Below, piece by piece: positions 28,983-39,170 of a stretch of 44,279 nucleotides of DNA. Within the stretch, counting starts at the first letter, position 1, and the number at the start of each line of letters is the position of its first letter. The position numbers and the translations under genes were made by a program. The DNA is from Lineus longissimus (taxonomy: Eukaryota > Nemertea > Pilidiophora > Heteronemertea > Lineidae). Under the pieces are notes generated by a model. That model was not told where the DNA came from. It searched no databases and saw nothing but the letters and a program-made list of their open reading frames with translations. Location: assembly GCF_910592395.1 (NCBI RefSeq), contig NW_027020277.1, positions 1 through 44,279 of the forward strand, read 5' to 3'.

Positions 28983-31768
28983 TAATGGATGAGGAGCTAG
29001 CTATTCACCGTGTCTCAAAGACAGTAGGTTGTTCTCTTCAAAGGGTGAGATGTACTGGATGAGGAGCTCCCTATTCAGGTTGTCTCAAAGACAGAATGTT
29101 GTCCTCTTCGAAGGGTGAGATTTAATGCATGTGGAGCTCTCTATCCAGGTTGTCTCAAAGACAATAGGTTGTTCTCTTCAAAGGCTGAGATGTACTGGAT
29201 GAGGAGCTAGCTATTCAAGGTGTCTCAAAGACAGTAGGTTGTTCTCTTCAAAGGGTGAGGTGTACTGGATGAGTGGCTAGCTAATTAAGTTGTTTTTTAA
29301 AAGACAGAAGGTTGTTCTCTTCAAAGGCTGACATGCACTGGATGTTGAGCTCCCTATTCAGGTTGTCTCAAAGACAGAAGGTTGTCCTCTTCAAAGGGTG
29401 AGATTTAATGCACGTGGATTTCCCTATTCAGGTTGTCTCAAAGACAATAGGTTGTTCACTTCAAAGGCTGAGATGTACTCGATCAGGAGCTAGCTTTCAA
29501 GGTTTCTAAAAGACAACGGGTTGTCCTCTTCAAAGGGTGAGATGTATTGGATGAGGAGCTAGCTATTTAAGTTGTATCAACATGATCAAAGACAATAGGT
29601 TGCTCTCTTCAAAGGATGAGATGAACTGGAGCTTGTTATTCAAGGTGTATCAAAGACAGTAGGATATTCTCTTGAAAGACTGAAGTGTACTGGATGAGGA
29701 TCTAGCTATTCAAGGCGTCTCAAAGACTACAGGTTGTTCTCTTCAAAGGGTGAGATGTACTGGATGAGGAGCTAGATATTCATGGTGTCTTAAAGACAGT
29801 AGCTTGTTCTCTTCAAAGGGTGAAATGTACTGGACGAAGAGCTAGCTATTCAAGGTGTTTCAAAGACAAAAGGTTGTTCTCTTCAAATGCTGACATGCAC
29901 TGGATGTGGAGCTCCCTATTCAGGTTGTCTCAAAGACAGTACGTTGTTCTCTTCAAAGGGTGAGATGTGTTGGATGAGGAGCTAGCTATTCACCGTGTCT
30001 CAAAGACAGAAAGTTGTTCTCTTCAAATGCTGACATGCACTGGATGTGGAGCTCCCTATCCAGGTTGTCTCGAAGACAACAGGTTATTCTCTTCAAAGGG
30101 TGAGATGTACTGGATGAGGAGCTGGCTATTCACCGTGTCTCAAATACAGTAGGTTGTTCTCTTCAAAGGGTGAGATGTAATGGATGAGGAGCTAGCTATT
30201 CACCGTGTCTCAAAGACAGTAGGTTGTTCTCTTCAAAGGGTGAGATGTAATGGATGAGGAGCTAGCTATTCACCGTGTCTCAAAGACAGTAGGTTGTTCT
30301 CTTCAAAGGGTGAGATGTACTGGATGAGGAGCTAGCTATTCACCGTGTCTCAAAGAAAGTAGGTTGTTCTCTTCAAAGGGTGAGATGTAATGGATGAGGA
30401 GCTAGCTATTCACCGTGTCTCAAAGACAGTAGGTTGTTCTCTCCAAAGGGTGAGATGTACTGGGTGAGGAGCTAGCTATTCTAGGTGTCTCAATGACAGT
30501 AGGTTGTTCTCTCCAAAAGGTGAGATGTAATGGATGAGGAGCTAGCTATTCATTGTGTCTCAAAGACAATAGGTTGTTCTCTTCAAAGGCTGAGATGTAC
30601 TGGATGAGGAGCTAGCTATTCAAGGTGTCTAAAAGACAGTAGGTTGTTCTCTTCAAAGGGTGAGGTGTACTGGATGAGTGGCTAGCTAATTAAGTTGTTT
30701 TTTAAAACACAGAAGGTTGTTCTCTTCAAAGGCTGACATGCACTGGATGTGGAGCTCCCTATTCAGGTTGTCTCAAAGACAGAAGGTTGTCCTCTTCGAA
30801 GGGTGAGATGTACTGGATGAGGAGCTAGCTAATCACCGTGTCTCAAAGACAGTAGGTTGTTCTCTTCAAAGGGTGAGATGTACTGGATGAGGAGCTAGCT
30901 ATTCAATGTGTCTCAAAGACAGTAAGTTGTTCTCTCCAAAGGGTGAGATGTACTGGATGAGGAGCCAGCTATTCATGGTGTCTCAAAGACAGTAGGTTGT
31001 TCTCTTCAAAGGCTCAGATGTACTGGATGAGGAGCTAGGTACTGAAGGTGTTTCAAAGACATTAGGTTGTTGTCTTTAAAGGCTGAAATGTTCTCGATGT
31101 GGAGCTCCCTGTTCAGGTTACTTCAAAGACAGTAGGTTGTTCTCTTCAAAGGCTGAGATGTTCTGAATGAGGAGCTAGCTATTCAATGAGTCTCAAAGAT
31201 AGTAGGTTGTTCTCTTCAAAGGCTGAGATGTACTGGATGTGGAGCTCTCTATACAGGCTGTTTCAAAGTCTATAGTTCGTTCGCTTCAAAGGCTGAGATG
31301 TCCTTGATCAGGACACTAACCCTAACCCTAACCCTAACCCTACTGGATGAGGAGCTAGCTATTCAAGGTGTCTCAAAGACAGTAGGTTGTCTCAAAGACA
31401 GTAGGTTGTTCTTTTCAAAGGGTGAGGTGTACTGGATGAGTGGCTAGCTAATTAAGGTGTTTTTTAAAAGACAGAAGGTTGTTCTCTTCAAAGGCTGACA
31501 TGCACTGGATGTGGAGCTCCCTATTCAGGTTGTCTGAAAGACAGAAGGTTGTCCTCTTCGAAGGGTGAGATTTAATGCATGTGGAGCTCCTTATCCAGTT
31601 TGGCTCAAAGACAATAGGTTGTTCTCTTCAAAGGCTGAGATGTACTGGATGAGGAGCTAGCTATTCAAGGTATCTCAAAGACAGTAGGTTGTTCTCTTCA
31701 AAGGGTGAGGTGTACTGGATGAGTGGCTAGCTAATTAAGGTGTTTTTTAAAAGACAGAAGGTTGTTCT
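28983..31768. repeat. 70-bp satellite, third block
   Basis: About 40 units. In the most regular part (30121-30420) AGGTTGTTCTCTTCAAAGGG repeats every 70 bases with few changes. Variant units (for example GAGTGGCTAGCTAATTAAG at 29273, 30675, 31438 and 31721) recur at multiples of about 70, which shows higher-order duplication. Open frames inside follow the repeat. Confidence 0.92.
31316..31341. repeat. interstitial telomere-like (CCCTAA)n in the satellite
   Basis: About four hexamers, entered from the same GATCAGGACA variant unit as at 12974, and followed directly by TACTGGATGAGG satellite. It is a component of the array, not a chromosome end. Confidence 0.85.
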
Positions 31769-31954
31769 TGTTCTGTAGGGACTGTATATTGATATAACTC
31801 CTCAACCTCTTAAACAGTTTATTTCTCCTTGCTTGCTACAAAATCAATCAAACTTTACAAATGTTCATCGCACGTGCTCTCATGTCTCAACTCCTCGCCA
31901 TTACTCGTTGTTGTCGTCGTTACACATACAACCGTCTCAACCAAATACACAACA
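31769..31954 (-). repeat. probable 3' LTR of the third BEL
   Basis: Plus-strand ends TGTTCTGTAGGG and ACACAACA (186 bp). On the reverse strand it is preceded by AGGGGGGAG, a fitting polypurine tract. The left edge interrupts a satellite unit. Confidence 0.55.
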
Positions 31955-32403
31955 CTCCCCCCTGAAAATCGAGGAGGCGAGATTTACAACAACACAATGA
32001 ACCTAACCCGCCGTAAGGCTTAATTCTGAGAAATGTATGCTGAAGACAATAGCTCCAAAATGCAAGACCTAGCATACATAAGTAAACAACTACACCTAAT
32101 TCTATACCCTATAGAATATACCGTCAAATAACTCAAATACACATAATGACAAATCTAATGCTAAGAGTATTCCCCCCATTTACCAACCTGGGAAATGTAA
32201 ATTACAACCTTCTGGTAAGAAACTCTGATGATGATATACCTAGTAATAGTAATAATAGTATACTAATACATGTAATCAAAATGTTAAGAATTTTGACCCC
32301 TTGATAGAGATTTGGCAATCAGTTGACATGCATGTATCTGACAACTACGACTGAGTAACCGAAACTCAACTCCAATTCTTGTATGTCACTCTGGATTAAA
32401 TGT
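31955..32403 (-). other. 3' untranslated region of the third BEL
   Basis: AT-rich, no gene seen apart from the polypurine tract next to the LTR. Confidence 0.5.
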
Positions 32404-33552
32404 CTATTCTGCGGGTTCCAACAAACGCAACTTCTGAATAGGCCTTCTCATCAATCCTCTCTTGGTTTTCACTGTGACTGACCTAACCAACCCGTCTCTT
32501 CCTGGGTGTGTGGCCATCACACGTCCTAGTGCCCAATCTAGTTTTCTGATGTTGTCCTCCGCCACTAGAACGATGTCTCCCTCTTGCAGATTATCTCGTA
32601 TCTCTGTCCATTTTGAACGGCGCTGTAATTCCACAAGGTATTCACTTGTCCACCTTTTCCAAAACTGTTTGGATATCCTCTGTTGATAGGCCCATCTCCT
32701 TTCAAGTGACAACTCTGGCTTGTATACAGATGGCAGCAACTGCAGATTTCTTCCTATGATCAAGTGACCAGGGGTTAATGGAAGAGGATCCTCCTTGTCA
32801 GCCGAGATATCCGATAAGGGTCGAGAATTGATTTGAGCTTCTGCATCAGTGAGCACGGTCTGAAGCTCGGTAAATGTCAGGCTGGCCTTTCTGAGAATCT
32901 TTGAGAGAGCTCGTTTTACACTTCCAACAAGTCGTTCATAAAATCCTCCATGCCATGGAGCCCTAGGAGTTATGAACTTCCACTCGATTCCTTCCAGTCT
33001 GAGTTTATCCTTGATTCTCGCATTGTTGTGGAACAAACGGTAAAGCAATGAAGCTGCACTCTCAAATGTTTTTGCATTATCGGAGTAGATGGTACAACAC
33101 TTTCCACGCCGATTCATCATGCGTCTCAATGCTTGTAGGAACTCCTCTGTTGTCAAATTTGCTGTCAGCTCTAAATGCCCTGCCCTGGTGGCCATACATG
33201 TGAATATGAGGATGTAAGCCTTGTTGCTTCCAGCTCCATGTTTTCCACTGACATGTACTTCTCTAACATAGAGTGGTCCAGCATAGTCCACTCCAATGTT
33301 GGTAAATGGTGGCGATACATTAACCCTTTCCTCTGGCAACGGCGCCATTTTCTGCTCTAATTTTCTGGCACTTCTACATTTCTTACATGGTAGGACTCTG
33401 CGAACTTCCTGCCGGCCACATACTAACCAGTATTTGCTTCTCAAGTTAGACAAGGTTTGAACAACTCCTGTGTGTCCAAAGATGATGTGATAGTGGATTA
33501 TCAACATTTCCACAAATCTATTGTGATTAGGCAATATGATGGGGTTTCTAAG
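32404..33552 (-). pseudogene. pol: BEL integrase and DUF5641-like C-terminus
   Basis: About 380 codons. Zinc region: HYHIIFGHTGVVQTLSNLR, then CKKCRSARKLEQ. DDE core: IGVDYAGPL, TIYSDNAKTF and GGFYERLVGSVKRAL, so all three catalytic residues are present. C-terminal part: INSRPL, LPLTPGHLIIGR, FWKRWTSEYLVELQRRSKW, GDIVLVAEDN and RPIQKLRLL. The frame is the same as the RT part upstream; a single TAG at 33553-33555 separates the two. Otherwise intact. Confidence 0.85.
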
Positions 33553-35412
33553 CTAATCTGGCAGTAGTGCTTTGTGTAGTCTCCCCCCAACACGGAGTAA
33601 CTTCAGTTTCTCATCCCATATCGGATCAAGCTGTTTCAAGCGGCTATTTGCAGGAATCGAAAGATTATTCTGTACTGCATGAATTTCCACTGAAAATGCT
33701 TGTTCTTGAGCCCAACGTAACCAATACAACTCCTCTTCTCTTTGATCAGTGAGAGTCAAGATTGCATTTTCTTCTCGAACATGTTGCCCATCTCCTGTCC
33801 TCACTCGGTACTTTAAGCTTCGGACTCTATTCATCACTCTCAGAAACTTGTGGTAACTCTCATATTTCTCCACTAGTTTCAGCTGCTCACTTTTGGTTTG
33901 GTCAGTTGTTTTCTCTTTGACTTGCAGTGCTGAGAAAGTCTTGGGTTTTTTCTTCTGTTCAGCCAATTCCAGTTCAGCTGTGTCAATTCGCTGTTTTGGC
34001 CAACTTTCTTCTTCTTTTCTTAGGAAGTCTGGCCCTTCCAACCAGAGTTGCGAGTTAACTAAGCTTTCAGCAGAACATCCTCTCGAGCATAGATCAGCGG
34101 GGTTAATTTTCCCTGGCAAATGACTCCACTTCCTAGGTGGTACTAGATTCTGTATCTCACTCACGCGATTGGCAACGAACGTCTGCCAAGTGTAGGCAGG
34201 TTTGCTAATCCAGGCAAGTACTACTTGTGAGTCAGTCCAGCAGTGTACATCCTCTATTTCCAACTTGATTTCACGTTGAACGTAGTTTACCAAGCGTGCT
34301 GTGATTAGCGCAGCCATGAGCTCTAGCTCTGGTAAGCTTCTCTTCTTTCCAAGTGGTGACACTCTAGTTTTAGAGCACAGTACAGCTGTGTGCACTCTCC
34401 CTGTTGGCAAGTCCCCAACCCTGACGTAAACTACTCCTCCATATGCTGCTACACACGCATCACCGAAACCATGCAGTGTGAATCTAGGTTGAGTGAAGCT
34501 CTCAGGAACTATACATCGCTGGACCTTTATCTGATCCAGATCAGAAACTTGCTCCTTCCAACGTACCCAGTTCTGATGAAGTTCATCAGATAACTTCTCA
34601 TCCCAGTCAGTACGATCCATCCAGGACTGTTGGAATAGCCGCTTGGCTACCAAAGTGAACGGTGCTAACAAACCCATCGGGTCGTAAATTCGATGAAGTT
34701 GTTGTAAAACAGTCCTACGAGTTTCACAGGGTACATTTTCCATCCTCTCGCAAAAGGAAAACATTAGTACGTCCTCTTTAGGAATGTACTTGATCCCCAA
34801 CGTTTTTGTAGTAAATTGTTCCTCAGTGACGACTACTATACCACAGGCAAGATCTGACTCCTCTAATCCAGCCAAAGCTTCTGGTTTGTTGGACACAAAT
34901 TTCCTGAGTGGGAATCCTCCAGATTTCAAGACTGTTTTCATGTCTACTGCTAAGCTTGCTGCTGCTGTGGTATTGTCTTCTCCAGATAGTACATCATCCA
35001 CGAAAATATTTTCTGTTATTTCCTCAGTAGCCTTTGGGTATTCCTTTGTCTGTGTGAGTGCATGGTCCACTACAGTTTTGATACTCGAAAATGGAGATGA
35101 TTTCAGACCAAATGTTACTGTTTTCAGCCTGTAAACATCAGGTTTTTTACTAGTGTCCATGTCAGGCCATAAGAATCTCTGTAGATCTTGATCTCCAGTT
35201 TGCATGCCGATTTGAAGAAACATTTTCTTTATATCTGCTACAAGCGCTACTTTATGTTTTCTGAAACGCAAAAGTATGGCAAGTGGGTCGGGCTGCAGTG
35301 CTGGTCCACTCAACAATGTGTCATTTAGTGACACCCCCTCTGGTCCTTTGGCGGAGCCGTCAAACACAACACGCACCTTTGTGGTTGATTTATCCATTCT
35401 AACAAAACAGGG
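33553..35412 (-). pseudogene. pol: BEL reverse transcriptase and RNase H
   Basis: RT motifs: VRVVFDGSAKGPEGVSLND, LVADIKKMFLQIGM, TFGLKSSPFSSIKTV and the catalytic box ENIFVDDVLSG (FVDD). RNase H: LHGFGDACVAAYGG and CWTDSQVVLAWI, followed by the BEL linker ('NPADLCSRG'). RT and RNase H appear complete. The right edge is a frame change at about 35400-35412 from the gag-protease frame; the left edge is the TAG at 33553-33555. Confidence 0.85.
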
Positions 35413-37931
35413 TGATGAGGCAAGTACCATATTGCTTGCGCTTGTTTCTCCAATTCCTCAACTTTCTCGGCACGCCCTTTATCAACTAACTCTTGGATCT
35501 GTTCTTGGTAGGCCTCTCCCAAGTCTGGGTCCCTCTGTAATCTTCTTTCCAACCCCTCGAGACGTTTCTCTGCTAAGGTTCGATTTGATTCTAAAGACTT
35601 GTCCTTCCAGTCCGGATGGCGAATCAAACCTGTGACGTAATGACCATCTACGAGTTTTGTATTATCAAGATGCTGCTGCAATGCATCAATCTCCAATTCT
35701 GTGGCTTGGTGCTTGACCTCATTAGGTAATATTCCCAAGTGTTCTAGGTCCCAATGTCTGGCTGCAAAGTCAGTTTCATTCTCCAAGGAAACTCTATGAC
35801 ACGTGTTTACCATACCAATCTTTCCATGTCGTTGGTTTGGCTCCTCTATTGGGCAGATACCTGAAAGTACCAATCCAAAATGACTCTTTGTGGCAGTTGG
35901 CATTCCTGGTGGTCCAGTTTTTCTCACAGGCAGTAAGATGTTTGTCGTATCCTCTAGCCCCAACATAACATCAATTTCAGCCGATTCACGGGGGTATGTG
36001 TCTGCTATCTGCAATCCCTGTAAGTGTTGCAGCTTTGACAAATCTACTCTCACGCAGTTGAGGTCCATGCTAGGCTGATCAACTGTGTAGGCCTCTATCT
36101 CAAATTCCTCACCTTTCCAATTAGGAATAGCGCTTGATAGATGAAACTTAACTCTCTCTGTTTTCAATCTCATCTGGTTACCACCGGCTAGTGAAAATTC
36201 TGCCTCAACCTTGGGTCTTCGCAAGTCCAGTTTTCTTGCCATCTTGTTACTTATGAATGATACACCGCTGCCTGTATCAAATAAGATTCTCGCTACTGAA
36301 ATTGCTCCTCGTGATTCGATTCTTGCTAGAGTGGATTGCATCAATATCTCCCTTGGACCTGTAATGGCCTTGACAAGTCCTACACTCTTGGGAAATTCCG
36401 TTTTTTGACGTAGACCTTGTACTTGCTCTTCTTCCGGTAGCTCTGGCTCACGATCATAATGGATCAAGGTATGATGTTTCTTCCCACATCTCTGACAGTG
36501 TCTTGAATTACAGTCTTTGACATAATGCGAAGCAAAGCAGTTAAAACAAAGTTTTAAACTCTTGACCTTGTCTATGCGATCACTGACACTCATGGCTTTG
36601 AAGGTCTGGCACTGATAAAGTAGATGTGCTTCTTGGCATACAGGGCACTTGGGAGTTCGACTCTGCGTCTTCTGTTTTGATTGTCCAGCTTTAGGGTTAC
36701 TTGTAGCATTGACATTCAATGCATATGCACTTGGCTTGCCATAACTAATACTAGTATGTTTTTTCTCTGGTTTCTGTGAGTGTGAAGTACTACTACTTGT
36801 GGTTGGTCGCTTTCCCCCCTCCATTTCCGTCCTTCGGGTAACTTGCAGGGCGTCGAGTAGCCTTTCCAGTAAGTCGGGAAATTTCAGCGGCAAAGTCGAC
36901 TTTGTTTTTGCCTTCAGCTTTTCGCCATCCCACTTTCGCAACAGTGTTTTGGGAATTTTGGGCCTGACCAACGCCGTGAAAATCCAGCTTGTTTCGTCTA
37001 GTTCACATAGAGCCTCCGTTTTCTTTAAAATATAATTCCATGCTGACACAAGCTTATGGCAGAATGGCTCCATGTCTTTTAGTGCAAGGGAGCTCGGTGC
37101 CTCCATGTTGGCTATCTCGATTACAGCCTTCTGCACACAACTCTCCACGTCACCATACTTGCTTTCTAAAACTTGGAGGATGTCTTGGTAATCAGGATCT
37201 TTCATACCCGCTACTAACTTTCTACACTCGCCCTCTAGTAATGTAATGGTAAAGTGCGTCTTTTCCACCTCCGAATAACCTGGCTTCGCCAACTCCGCTT
37301 CTAACAGCTCTCGCCATTGATCGAAGAAATGCGGGTCGCCGCTAAATTTTGGTATGGGTAGCTCTCTCTTCTTCTTGGTCAAAGTTGACGAGATGGTTGT
37401 GAGCTGCTCTCCTGATATTCCATTGTTCATGGATTTAAAAGCCTCTGCTAAACCCTTTGTTAACACTTCAATGTTGCTCTGGCTACTATGATGGGATCCT
37501 TTGCCTTCACTCTCACTCCTCTCCTTTGTCGGCCTGAACCAGTCTTTCTCCAACCTCTGGATCTTGGCATCACAGTTGAAGTACCTCTCTCTATAGTCTT
37601 GCTCATCTTTATCTTCTCTTCTCCTCTGGTCGTCAGACATAGCGTTCAGCCTCTCCTCGTTATCTCTGTGATAATCCACTTGGTCTTGAGTATCTTGCAA
37701 GTCCATGTAGGCTGACTTCAACTGTTCTCTGGCAGACATGGCTGCCCTCACTTTAATCTCATTCTCGGGTGAACGGTCATCATCGTCTAATGCTGGAAGA
37801 ACATCATCATAATATCGGAACAAGGATTTCTCCAACTTGGTGTATCTCTGCCGATTGATGCGCCTCCTTTCCAATAGGAATTCAAGCGTTGCTGGCTCAG
37901 CAGCCACACTATTACCCTTAGTAGTCGCCAT
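35400..37931 (-). pseudogene. gag-pro: BEL gag, zinc knuckles and aspartic protease
   Basis: ATG at 37931-37929. Residues to about 190 are charged and coiled-coil-prone, then a DUF1759-type capsid region (PKFSGDPHFFDQWRELLEAEL), three Cys/His fingers (CPVCQEAHLLYQC, CFNCFASHYVKDC, CQRCGKKHHTLIH) and an aspartic protease with ILFDTGSGVSFIS. The frame is open for 868 codons, the longest unbroken gag-protease in the window. The last 25-30 codons before the stop at 35325 are read out of frame, past the shift near 35405. Confidence 0.85.
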
Positions 37932-38135
37932 TACATGTATGTCAGTGATTTTAGGACAGATGAAGCAGTATTGATAATTTTTAAAACAATTATTACGTTA
38001 ACGTAACCCACTTGAGAACTTAACCCTCACTTTTTGTGACCTGGTAAAACTTTGAGACTTATAATAAATTGGTATACCGAGAGTAGTGTAAAAGTGACAG
38101 TTCTAAACCAGACCACATTTGACTGACTCCCCTTT
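37932..38135. other. border between the third BEL and the virus-like region
   Basis: Non-coding and AT-rich. Part should be the BEL 5' untranslated region. Neither an LTR end nor an inverted terminal repeat of the neighbouring element can be fixed. Confidence 0.4.
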
Positions 38136-38588
38136 CCAGTCAAACACCAGTCAACACTTTCTCAATTTTCCTCATTTCCTTCCAGTCAAACGTCAGTCAA
38201 CACAACACATAACACCTTCCAGTCAAACACCAGTCAACACGTCACACAACTTCTCTCATTTCAATAATTTTTCATAAATTTTTTCTCCAGTCAAACACCA
38301 GTCAACACATTTCTCAAAAACGCTCCACTCGCTCGCTCCGATCGCTGTACAACAACCTACAATTAACTGACTTTCCTTCCAGTCAAACACCAGTTAAAAC
38401 ATAGTTGAAGAGCGACCCCCAGTCAAATTCTGGTCAAATTATTTCCTTTCAGTCAAACACCAGTCAACATCGCTCTTCAAATTTGAAGAACGAACATCCA
38501 GTCAAACGTCAGTTAACACATTTTCTCCCAGTCAAACGTCAGTCAACTCGCTCTTCAAATTGGAGAGTCAGTCAAACTCTGGTCAACA
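38136..38588 (+). repeat. iteron-like array, ten double motifs
   Basis: The consensus is CCAGTCAAACACCAGTCAAC, i.e. CAGTCAA twice with start-to-start spacing of 11 bases. Copies start at about 38136, 38182, 38219, 38287, 38379, 38419, 38449, 38498, 38528 and 38567. Some have CGT in place of CAC, and two have a TCTGGTCAA second half. The spacers differ in length and sequence, so only the motif is conserved, as expected for protein binding sites such as replication-origin iterons or enhancers. The array lies upstream of the virus-like polymerase gene. Confidence 0.75.
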
Positions 38589-38660
38589 ATTCTACAATTC
38601 TACAATTCTACAAACCGCTCGCTTCGCTCGCTTAACAACAATTCTACAATTCTACAAAAG
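38586..38660 (+). repeat. short TTCTACAA repeats around a GCTCGCTTCGCTCGC core
   Basis: AATTCTACAATTCTACAA occurs on both sides of a GC-rich core made of GCTCGC and TTCGCTCGC. The A/T arms and GC core stand out from the surrounding AT-rich DNA and directly follow the iteron-like array. Confidence 0.55.
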
Positions 38661-38683
38661 TACATAAAATACAAAATTTTAAA

Positions 38684-38712
38684 AAATATTATTTTCATAT
38701 AAATAAAGAATG
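38684..38712 (+). promoter_or_regulatory. start-site motif 1 (CATATAAATAAAGAATG)
   Basis: A stretch of A and T (ATATTATTTT) followed by CATATAAATAAAGAATG. The ATG at 38710 opens a 31-codon frame. Shares the layout of the motifs at 38811, 39146 and 44213. Confidence 0.45.
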
Positions 38713-38805
38713 TCATTCCTCTCAAACGAACAACTTGAATCACGTATCACACGATCGACAAATTATCTAAATTGGAAAGAGCTGCCGTTGAACGCGTTGA
38801 TCTAA
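38710..38805 (+). CDS. 31-codon ORF after start-site motif 1, possibly a truncated gene
   Basis: Starts at the ATG of the promoter-like motif and ends at TAA 38803-38805. The last third (YLNWKELPLNALI) has the look of the start of a small conserved protein, but I cannot name it. It may be the remnant of a gene lost by deletion. Function unknown. Confidence 0.25.
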   Translation: MSFLSNEQLESRITRSTNYLNWKELPLNALI

Positions 38806-38806
38806 T

Positions 38807-38835
38807 ATAAAATTATTTTTTAATATAAATGAATG
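38807..38835 (+). promoter_or_regulatory. start-site motif 2 (AATATAAATGAATGG)
   Basis: AAAATTATTTTTTAATATAA followed by ATGAATGG; ATG codons at 38829 and 38833. Closely similar to the sequence before the polymerase gene. Confidence 0.5.
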
Positions 38836-38931
38836 GACGCCCCCATGATGATTTTCGTCGCTTGCGTCAAAATTCTCATGGGTGTTGTGAGCCCTGAATT
38901 CTTCATTTTTGACCAAGTGGTGATTATATAG
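38833..38931 (+). CDS. 32-codon ORF after start-site motif 2
   Basis: Runs from the second ATG to TAG 38929-38931. Hydrophobic and rich in Met and Val (MMIFVACVKILMGVV), so a small membrane peptide is possible. An overlapping frame from 38829 gives only 22 codons. No family recognised; either frame may be a relic. Confidence 0.2.
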   Translation: MDAPMMIFVACVKILMGVVSPEFFIFDQVVII

Positions 38932-39145
38932 AATACTAAAATTCACAAAGAAGTTCAGGCTTGTGTCAAGTCACAACCTGGCTTATCTATTTTCACTTCA
39001 ACATCGTTGAACGCATACCGTAATTTTTAATTTTATTTCTGAAGGAGAGAATCATCTTATAACCAAAAAACTTCGCTATAAAATGACTTGCCATAACTAA
39101 AACTTAAAACTTAAAATAATTTTGTTTCCATACTGCTATCTAATA
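38932..39145. other. non-coding spacer upstream of the polymerase gene
   Basis: AT-rich with no gene. CGTTGAACGC occurs here near 39004 and also near 38786, perhaps as a trace of a duplication or of deleted coding sequence. Confidence 0.4.
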
Positions 39146-39170
39146 AAAATTATTTTTGTATAAATAAATG
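39144..39170 (+). promoter_or_regulatory. start-site motif 3, before the polymerase gene
   Basis: AAAATTATTTTTGTATAAAT then AAATG. The TATA-like element merges with the ATG of the polymerase at 39168-39170, leaving almost no untranslated leader. Confidence 0.6.

Larger units (their letters stand above)
31769..38000 (-). mobile_element. third BEL/Pao element, reverse strand
   Basis: Gag, protease, RT, RNase H and integrase read leftwards from 37931 to 32404, with a 3' LTR at 31769-31954. I do not see a matching 5' LTR to the right of 37931, so the 5' end is truncated or lost at the border with the virus-like region. The right limit is approximate. Confidence 0.75.

Noticed and set aside
28983-31768. 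CRISPR-like array
   Set aside because: The whole 70-bp unit repeats with gradual divergence and has no unique spacers; this is eukaryotic satellite DNA.
38331-38350. GCTC repeats resembling parvovirus Rep binding sites
   Set aside because: Only two or three GCTC units and no hairpin end; the similarity is too short to mean anything.
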